A stretch of 64,000 nucleotides of DNA, from positions 14,077,243-14,141,242 of the forward strand of contig OZ021727.1 of NCBI GenBank assembly GCA_963978545.1, given 5' to 3'. The first letter of the stretch is position 1, and every line of letters begins with the position of its first letter. The stretch is from Linyphia triangularis. Its lineage: Eukaryota > Arthropoda > Arachnida > Araneae > Linyphiidae. Made by a program: the position numbers and the translations under genes. Of the stretch, positions 61,601 to 64,000 are shown in pieces. Under the pieces are notes generated by a model that worked only from the letters and a program-made list of their open reading frames with translations, did no database searches and was not told the origin of the DNA.

Positions 61601-63552
61601 ACATAGCAGATTTGTTTTGGATGTGTATTCTTTAAAATTGTACATTTTCTTCCAAGTTCACCAACAAACACTTAAAACCATATTAGTATTTATTGTTTGA
61701 GTTTACTGCCATGCTAACCATTTGATTGAACACACATCTTATTAATAACTCTAATTTACCGAAAAAATAATTTTGTTAGTATCTTTTGTTGCTTCTCTAA
61801 TTTCTTTTTTGTTTCAACTCTAAATTTATAAATGTTTGGTTGCTGTTTAAATTTACAAATAAAATTTTATTTACAGGATGAAATATGTTCTTAATTAGGT
61901 AAAAAATAAAGTACTTTTCATGAATTTAACTCTGAAGCACAATCTTTTGCAAATAATGATTACAGAACAGCAACATAAATTATTTGGTGTGTGCTTAAGA
62001 GCTAAAATTTATAGCGAAGCATGACACAATGTTACCCATTTCTGAAATTAACCGTCTAAACTGTGAGAAAATGTAGTAGGGAGTGCTGAGGATATGTAGT
62101 GCTTATCATGTAAGAACTGACTTGTACCAGAATGTTTTTTTATTGTCCTTCTTTGCTTTTTCTATTTATTTGTTGAGATTCATATTCTTTTGCCAATATC
62201 TTTTTTCTTAAAAAAAGTTTCACTTTATTTTCTCTTAGATTATTGACTCCTTTGATGATCCATCTGACTGTATCCAACTGTGTGATTTGGTGTTGCCCGA
62301 ATTGTCCACTGTGGAAGGGAAGCTGTGTCTAGTGCAGTACCTTGTTGACAGAGATTTGTCACATGATCGGAAGTATCACTACTACAATATGGCTATTGGG
62401 TTGAAGGTATGGTATGATTTAATGTGCATGCCTTTCTTTTAAGAAGGGTCATCAGCTTGTGACTGGGGAATTTTTAAACCAGGTATAAAAACAGTAATAA
62501 AAGATCATCAACGAAATTTAAAAGGAAAATTAATAGTTGCTTTTTTTTTTTATTATTATTTTTTACATAGTTTTTATAAGCTAGCTTAAAACCTTTTTAA
62601 AAAATGATTAAGGGAAAATTACTAGTTGCTTTTTTTTTTTAATTATTTTTTAAATAGTTTTTATAAGCTAGCTTAAAACCTTTTTAAAAAATGATTAAAA
62701 AAAAAAGTACAGCAATTCTTTGTGGAATCACACACTGGACATTTTGGCCTTTTTTCTAGTCGTAAACATTTTATAATTTAAAAATTATAACGAATCTGGT
62801 AGTTATGTTTTTGTTTTATATAATATTAGTTTGTAGCAAAGTTACATGGGTGAATAATTATTTTAACTAGATCAAAAATGAATCTTATAACATCAATGCA
62901 CGGGACACTTGTGTGTCCCGTGCGTCAGCGGCTTATAAATGTGTATTTGACCTAGTTAAAATAATGTCAATGTAACTTTGCAACAAACTGATATTATATA
63001 AAACATTACTAGAATCATCATTATTTTGCAATTCTAATCCATTTACGAAAAGAGAGTGAAAATGTCCAGTGCATCATCCAGAGAATTGCTCACTAGTTAA
63101 TTTCTGTTTAAATTTTCTTAATGAGCTTTTATTACTGTTTTATATATTTGGTGCGAGTATTCACTGGCATTAAAGCAATATTTCTGCTGATATTGTAGCC
63201 AAAGAAATAAACATTAGTTGTATGTGACAGTCACAAGCTGACAGTTCCTCTAAAAAAGACTTAACAGGATCTTTAAATTTTATCTGTTTACTTGAATAAA
63301 AATTATTTTACCTAATTATTCATAAAACTTCTTTACTTCAAAGTTCTTTTAATTATTTGTAAAAGTTCTTTAATTAATTATCAGATAATTTAGAATTGTA
63401 CACTTTTCTGAAAACTTGTATTAATTATTGATAAATGTTTATCTCCCTCCTTTCAGATGTTAAGTGCTCTCAAGTCACCTAGCAAAGAAAGCTATATTGA
63501 TTTGGTTGCTCACCCATATCTTCTTTTGGAACAAATGCTTATGAATGTTGAG
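30954..63552 (+). CDS. ZFYVE26: ZFYVE26 (spastizin / SPG15), 25 exons, partial (C-terminus outside window)
   Basis: Very large helical scaffold protein that binds PI3P through a FYVE finger. It works with spatacsin and AP-5 in late endosome and lysosome recycling, and in cytokinesis. Exons: 30954-31126, 35582-35660, 36011-36091, 37445-38083, 39312-39482, 40835-40920, 41001-41161, 41973-42748, 44576-44801, 45893-46077, 47617-48568, 49433-49529, 50210-50346, 51882-51989, 53254-53480, 53592-53743, 54614-54699, 54850-54947, 55656-55748, 56572-56758, 57593-58365, 60500-60694, 61211-61279, 62239-62406, 63457-63552. Phases agree at every junction and give about 2005 residues. Best matches to the human protein: QWELARAC near the start, ENIFSLLFSMS near 590, SPPEALL-like SSPEALLRYSL near 840, SLLSSIQAIGDAAATG near 900, and HPYLLLEQMLMNVE at the end. 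The FYVE domain (human about 1812-1872) and the C-terminal helical region lie beyond 64000. In human, the last matched segment sits just upstream of FYVE. Confidence 0.93.
31403..33473. mobile_element. 2.07-kb TA-flanked DNA transposon, psq type, rich in GTAATTGACCA
   Basis: Left end GGGTGATACGCCAGTAAT at 31403; right end ACTGGTAGGTTCACCC at 33458-33473, inverted. TA lies on both sides. The motif GTAATTGACCA or its reverse occurs about ten times, at both ends and inside (31414, 31795, 31831, 31968, a triplet at 33214-33270, 33449). A psq-type relic lies at 32580-32890. Probably a pogo-superfamily element. Confidence 0.8.
32580..32890 (+). pseudogene. psq-type helix-turn-helix transposase relic
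   Basis: Encodes ETARKYNIPHSTLINKLRGK then PEFRKMGPQQFL, and after a one-base slip TPSEETLLCNWINANARK. The IPxSTLxxKLxGK pattern followed by GPxxxLTxxEExxLxxWI is the psq HTH plus CENP-B-like linker of pogo-type transposases. The catalytic domain is not visible. Confidence 0.68.
33910..34141. mobile_element. 232-bp MITE with GTTAAGATYTA ends
   Basis: Left GTTAAGATCTAATGTACGGT and right ACCGTGCAGTAAATCTTAAC are inverted copies with a few differences. The match continues inward as CTCCCTTG / CAAGGGGG. The inside holds CGATAACCCTAGTGACCG, shared with 8935-9308. Confidence 0.72.
35279..35449. mobile_element. 171-bp pogo-like MITE
   Basis: TA, then CAGTGAAACCCTGTTAACG; right end ATTAATGGGATTTGACTG, then TA. 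Similar ends occur at 38654-39202, 46161-47020 and 58474-58863. Confidence 0.7.
35582..35660 (+). CDS. ZFYVE26: ZFYVE26 exon 2 (residues 58-84)
   Basis: TTCTAG acceptor and GTTAGT donor. Encodes SAWTTVSCPSYVSILAYQLL then DLGCD. It completes the split Arg of exon 1 and ends in phase 0. Confidence 0.8.
36011..36091 (+). CDS. ZFYVE26: ZFYVE26 exon 3 (residues 85-111)
   Basis: TTTAG acceptor and GTAAGA donor flank 27 codons, NVAGIRGEADFNVLLETYLR and on. Open, phase 0 at both ends. Conservation with the human protein is weak here, so support is splice sites plus phase. Confidence 0.75.
36152..37210 (-). pseudogene. pogo/Tigger-type transposase relic in ZFYVE26 intron 3
   Basis: On the minus strand AIWYDDLISKLVDVLD, then DFTWSNVTQKTVK, then with slips CLKKAVFKNGCEEKGEI and a long acidic tail (EKETEETVDVASEVSEIN and on, ending at 36440). 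A W-x-NV-T-x-x-TV-NCFxKAxF block near the C-terminus is typical of pogo-family transposases (recalled). A pogo-like end, CAGTCGTACCTG, lies at 36152. The catalytic core is too decayed to read. Confidence 0.55.
37445..38083 (+). CDS. ZFYVE26: ZFYVE26 exon 4 (residues 112-324)
   Basis: TTTTTAG acceptor and GTGAGT donor. A 213-codon open exon that includes the ESISKVYFLLNILPECVLN and ELKILDWSKVYQSYL stretches. The segment is helical and leucine-rich like the rest of the N-terminal half. Coding begins well before the first ATG in the exon. Confidence 0.87.
38654..39202. mobile_element. Pogo-like MITE, about 549 bp, with poly(A) run
   Basis: Worn left end TCATATCCCATTAACG after TA; right end CATTAATGGGGTTGGACTG followed by TA. 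Contains 24 consecutive A at 38680-38703. Lies in ZFYVE26 intron 4. Confidence 0.55.
39312..39482 (+). CDS. ZFYVE26: ZFYVE26 exon 5 (residues 325-381)
   Basis: TTGTAG acceptor and GTAAAG donor. 57 codons, DFCIKHVLDGNWPIIKDIL through AINIIQAVKSWDE. Phase 0 at both ends. Confidence 0.85.
39483..40834. other. ZFYVE26 intron 5
   Basis: AT-rich. The minus-strand frame at 39512-39742 has no recognisable protein. No element was resolved. Confidence 0.5.
40835..40920 (+). CDS. ZFYVE26: ZFYVE26 exon 6 (residues 382-410)
   Basis: A polypyrimidine tract and TTGTAG acceptor precede LATDSTLDEAYTFFKL and ALLDLCMGFY. Donor GTAAGT is perfect. Ends in phase 2. Confidence 0.85.
41001..41161 (+). CDS. ZFYVE26: ZFYVE26 exon 7 (residues 410-464)
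   Basis: TTTCAG acceptor and GTAATG donor. Encodes RDLYPDATLNKINAK and LRNLPPAKVEELLIVAQ, which lines up with the human REEDVLKLLQKV region in position. Ends in phase 1 (G). Confidence 0.86.
41663..41983. repeat. 165-bp tandem duplication covering the exon 8 acceptor
   Basis: Copies 41663-41818 and 41829-41983 run in parallel through ATTATACTTATTT, TGTTTTCT, ATAGGTGAAAAAC. Both contain the acceptor and the first ten bases of exon 8. Only the second continues into the real exon. Confidence 0.88.
41973..42748 (+). CDS. ZFYVE26: ZFYVE26 exon 8 (residues 464-722)
   Basis: ATATAG acceptor and GTGAGC donor. Encodes GEKQFPLDCSLHLTAKAV, LPFAFRIEVMENIFSLLFSM (human LRLELLENIFSLLL), an acidic serine-rich linker at about 605-660, and FLCNELITRDLLSLLYDLV. 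The middle of the exon is more GC-rich than its neighbours. A second copy of the acceptor region lies 165 bases upstream (see findings). Confidence 0.92.
43263..43275. repeat. 13-base G run
   Basis: Thirteen consecutive G in ZFYVE26 intron 8, conspicuous in such AT-rich DNA and likely length-variable or error-prone in sequencing. Confidence 0.9.
43567..44337 (-). mobile_element. Solo LTR of a retrotransposon, 771 bp
   Basis: Runs TGTT...AACA on either strand, flanked by ATAT on both sides (43563-43566 and 44338-44341), a 4-bp target duplication. Read on the minus strand it has a TATATAAGG box at about 43945-43936 and AATAAA at 43630-43625, about 310 bases downstream, as expected for U3-R-U5. 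No internal region or second LTR is nearby, so it is solo. Gypsy-type is likely from the 4-bp duplication. Confidence 0.82.
44576..44801 (+). CDS. ZFYVE26: ZFYVE26 exon 9 (residues 723-798)
   Basis: ATTACAG acceptor and GTTTGT donor. The diagnostic part is ISQLLHYVNEAKWRYEVVKS, matching the human VVSEAQWRHKVVTS. Other frames across the same bases also look open but break phase with exons 8 and 10. Confidence 0.9.
45540..45860. repeat. Dispersed repeat shared with 51140-51650
   Basis: Shares TTCAACTCATTCAAAGTTAA, CAGACCAGTACATTAATA and CTAACATCTCTCTAC-type runs with the element in intron 13, and ends at a similar GGGTAC(C/G)TAAA. Confidence 0.65.
45893..46077 (+). CDS. ZFYVE26: ZFYVE26 exon 10 with basic cluster (residues 798-859)
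   Basis: CTTACAG acceptor and GTGCAT donor. Residues about 804-815 are a run of lysine and arginine, KKRRKKKRHKR, matching a basic stretch at the same place in the human protein. It is followed by IIQCMLSSPEALLRYSLW and NLKQAGQVIQ (human FSPPESLLASCILRGNFAEAHQV). Confidence 0.92.
46161..47020. mobile_element. 860-bp pogo-like MITE in ZFYVE26 intron 10
   Basis: TA, then CAGTCAAACCTCCTCAAGAC; right end GGATTAATGAGGTTCGACTG, then TA. Inside there are stretches like AATTCGTTTTATCCGTAGTT near both ends. No protein. Confidence 0.8.
47617..48568 (+). CDS. ZFYVE26: ZFYVE26 exon 11 (residues 860-1177)
   Basis: TTCCAG acceptor and GTAAAG donor. It is the largest exon in the window. LFHLQKSSEAKEVIL opens it; SLLSSIQAIGDAAATGLQS matches human STLQAIGSAAAAGM; the rest is helical, with LLKEFLHFFGEDELQ and SYLSKLLIHLHQVTAAIL. 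Coding starts 9 bases before the first in-exon ATG. Confidence 0.93.
48896..49197. mobile_element. 302-bp MITE with CAGGGTTC ends
   Basis: Left CAGGGTTCATACAC and right GAGTAGGAACCCTG are inverted. The five bases TGAGT flank it on both sides. Inner AAAATCTCAGGGG and ACTTGGGGAATTTTT tracts recall hAT-like subterminal runs. Confidence 0.7.
49433..49529 (+). CDS. ZFYVE26: ZFYVE26 exon 12 (residues 1177-1209)
   Basis: ATATAG acceptor and GTATGC donor. Encodes SSVYTSDFSILKESPVELL and LQSGVEPEK, matching the human NPFVLLQQS...VPPERL segment. Too short and ATG-less for simple ORF calling. Confidence 0.85.
50210..50346 (+). CDS. ZFYVE26: ZFYVE26 exon 13 (residues 1209-1255)
   Basis: TTTCAG acceptor and GTAGTT donor. 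Encodes KFAIRMKVDLTHVLAQACLP and NTIALSKLIEYPEQNSG. Phases 2 and 1 fit both neighbours. Confidence 0.87.
51138..51650. mobile_element. Fold-back element in ZFYVE26 intron 13
   Basis: The left arm GAGTTGAACTAAATCTGATT and the TGCCAAATA after it are inverted matches to GCTCTTTATTTGGCA and TTAGTTTAACTTATT on the right, and to the 45540-45860 copy. The right part continues as the dispersed repeat. Confidence 0.55.
51882..51989 (+). CDS. ZFYVE26: ZFYVE26 exon 14, GC donor (residues 1255-1291)
   Basis: TGAAG acceptor and a non-canonical GC donor: AAG followed by GCGAGT at 51990. Encodes YPLLILNKKKNQWPSPRHPD and LVARELLKDLIGMIQ. No GT donor nearby keeps frame, while the GC site joins exon 15 in phase 1. 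Confidence 0.82.
53254..53480 (+). CDS. ZFYVE26: ZFYVE26 exon 15 (residues 1291-1366)
   Basis: AATTAG acceptor and GTAACA donor. Encodes DTVMVNNSSGIFTVEEL, SSHLCSWMEDCSELQFVDLD and LAFFINLSNLACLHAILFE (human ALVS...LYGLHS-like helix). Coding starts before the internal ATG. Confidence 0.88.
53592..53743 (+). CDS. ZFYVE26: ZFYVE26 exon 16 (residues 1367-1417)
   Basis: TTCTAG acceptor and GTATAT donor, only 111 bases after exon 15, the shortest intron but one of the gene region. Encodes SEAAMSLKIEKLHFQLLSS and ALKVVGYSVGQLGAIR. Confidence 0.86.
54614..54699 (+). CDS. ZFYVE26: ZFYVE26 exon 17 (residues 1417-1446)
   Basis: TTGCAG acceptor and GTAAAT donor. Encodes SLFDLRYQLLHAQLPVPKHL and GQPPFYQLL. 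Phases 2 and 1 fit. Confidence 0.87.
54850..54947 (+). CDS. ZFYVE26: ZFYVE26 exon 18 (residues 1446-1478)
   Basis: TTTTAG acceptor and GTAACG donor. Encodes GDPKAIWEKYMPPVEPRMLF and LLVEGLQYSPKLQ. Ends in phase 0. Confidence 0.87.
54983..55002. repeat. (TA)n microsatellite
   Basis: About ten TA units just downstream of exon 18. Confidence 0.85.
55656..55748 (+). CDS. ZFYVE26: ZFYVE26 exon 19 (residues 1479-1509)
   Basis: TTGCAG acceptor and GTAAGT donor. 31 codons, VLYSENIEVDLVEAAINYLD then FTVNIDLEEKT. Phase 0 at both ends. Confidence 0.86.
56572..56758 (+). CDS. ZFYVE26: ZFYVE26 exon 20 (residues 1510-1572)
   Basis: TTATAG acceptor and GTGACT donor. Encodes LLPKLLKWYALDFDNDD, a polar serine stretch, then GLGDSIQALFSGNTSL. 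The donor is weak but phase 1 joins the next exon. Confidence 0.84.
57593..58365 (+). CDS. ZFYVE26: ZFYVE26 exon 21 (residues 1572-1829)
   Basis: GCCAG acceptor and GTTGGT donor. Encodes DSSERKQLPFQLKFKDPSVS, DNLCIETCAQKLFSI, FCRQIQNCFSIKEWHKALLF and HKWEDSYAVQTLKFCLSDC. This corresponds to the human SFEESLVARDWSRALQL and RWPLESCLEILAYCISD region. The exon is visibly richer in G and C than its flanking introns. Confidence 0.92.
58474..58863. mobile_element. 390-bp pogo-like MITE with poly(A) run
   Basis: TA, then CAGAGAAACTCTGTTGACAC; right end TTAACAAGCTTTGACTG, then TA. Contains 31 consecutive A at 58619-58649. Near its left end CATTTAATGCAAAGTAAAA matches 35279-35449. Confidence 0.68.
58864..60499. 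other. ZFYVE26 intron 21, unassigned part
   Basis: AT-rich, with a somewhat GC-richer patch at 59630-59780. No coding evidence and no resolved element. Confidence 0.45.
60500..60694 (+). CDS. ZFYVE26: ZFYVE26 exon 22 (residues 1830-1894)
   Basis: TTCTTAG acceptor and GTAAGT donor. Read in the frame set by exon 21 it gives NNWQEVAECSVWDQSRILDF and KYDLAVQWAELHAINKEQK (human YELCEEWGCLYPIP). The longest ATG-initiated frame over these bases is a shadow in another phase. Confidence 0.88.
61211..61279 (+). CDS. ZFYVE26: ZFYVE26 exon 23 (residues 1895-1917)
   Basis: TTTTAG acceptor and GTGAGT donor enclose 23 codons, LALSMSIIWHLTQNPPQEQ and on. Small but phase-neutral with strong splice sites. 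Confidence 0.82.
62239..62406 (+). CDS. ZFYVE26: ZFYVE26 exon 24 (residues 1918-1973)
   Basis: TCTTAG acceptor and GTATGG donor. Encodes IQLCDLVLPELSTVEGKLCL, VQYLVDRDLSHDRKYHYYNM and AIGLK. Its position fits the human SHFLANYLTTHF and ALYVGSKILL region. Confidence 0.88.
62524..62698. repeat. 87-bp tandem duplication
   Basis: AAGCTAGCTTAAAACC and the TTTTTAAAAAATGATTAA after it recur 87 bases apart (62581 and 62668). Both copies begin GGAAAATTA-TAGTTGC and a T run. Confidence 0.88.
62710..63091. mobile_element. Palindromic MITE, copy 4
   Basis: About 382 bp. Left GCAATTCTTTGTGG, right CCAGAGAATTGCTC. The centre, GCACGGGACACTTGTGTGTC and CCGTGC after it, is a near-perfect palindrome. Arms share ATGTTTTTGTTTTATATAAT and its inverse. 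Lies in ZFYVE26 intron 24. Confidence 0.8.
63457..63552 (+). CDS. ZFYVE26: ZFYVE26 exon 25, last in window (residues 1974-2005)
   Basis: TTTCAG acceptor and GTGAGC donor. Encodes MLSALKSPSKESYIDLVAHP and YLLLEQMLMNVE, matching human HLSSNPLFMLEQLLMNMK. The FYVE finger follows about 60 residues later in human, so it lies past 64000. Confidence 0.92.
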
Positions 63553-64000
63553 GTGAGCATTAATTAATTTATTGCCCTGTTTATGCTGCTGAAGCAATAT
63601 GTCATAAACTCTAAATCTTATATAATATTATTATCATCTGGGCAGTGGCTTTTTTTTTTTTTTTTTATGGATCCTTTTTCTCCCTTCATACAAAAGCAAA
63701 ATTGATAAATGATACACCAATTTAAAGGCTGAATTTCATGCTTCTGAGGAATACTGTGTTTATAATTGCTCATTGTAATATTTGTTTAAAAATCAAAGTA
63801 ATTATTTTTATTTTGGTGCTCAATGTAAAGGATACTTTGGTACTATATTATAAAGGAATTTTATTTAGAAGGTATACTAGGAGTTGAAACACTATGTAGA
63901 TGGTACTACATAGAGTTCTTTCTTTTATGTAGAGGATGCGTCGACTTTGTACTGCAATGATCCCCCTCTTGTCCTATCGTATTTTGATTACAGTAAACAA

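Overview
This is an AT-rich animal genomic window with large introns and many transposon fragments. It carries three protein-coding genes: a partial RAD51B on the minus strand, a complete intronless NDUFS3 on the minus strand, and a partial ZFYVE26 (spastizin) on the plus strand. The most likely source is an arthropod, and probably a chelicerate such as a spider. That rests on the presence of RAD51B (lost from Drosophila), on a decayed non-LTR retrotransposon tail of a type I associate with spider genomes, and on intron size and base composition. It is an inference, not a proof.

Layout. Positions 1-26954 hold RAD51B, read right to left. Six exons encode residues 1-252, including the Walker A and Walker B motifs. 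The last part of the protein, roughly 100 residues in the human orthologue, was not found and probably lies beyond the left edge. Positions 29764-30558 hold NDUFS3, 264 codons in one exon. A 395-bp gap separates its start from the ZFYVE26 start at 30954. From there 25 exons, all joining in frame, encode about 2005 residues and stop short of the FYVE zinc finger, which must lie beyond the right edge. All splice junctions were placed by hand from GT/AG (one GC/AG) sites and reading phase.

Most of the rest is intron, and the introns are a transposon graveyard. The main items are a palindromic MITE family with four copies, a hAT element with a perfect 8-bp target duplication nested inside another element, pogo-type MITEs plus a pogo transposase relic, and a 2.07-kb element with a psq-type DNA-binding relic and many copies of one motif. 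There are also a solo LTR with a 4-bp target duplication, two tRNA-derived SINEs, a non-LTR tail, relics of unnamed transposon-like proteins, and several decayed tandem arrays.

How the genes relate. RAD51B acts in homologous recombination. ZFYVE26 is the spastizin/SPG15 protein of endosome-lysosome traffic and cytokinesis. NDUFS3 is a core mitochondrial complex I subunit. They do not form a pathway. The striking point is position: RAD51B and ZFYVE26 are also head-to-head neighbours in the human genome (14q24.1), so this window appears to keep an ancient gene pair, with NDUFS3 sitting inside the shared upstream region.
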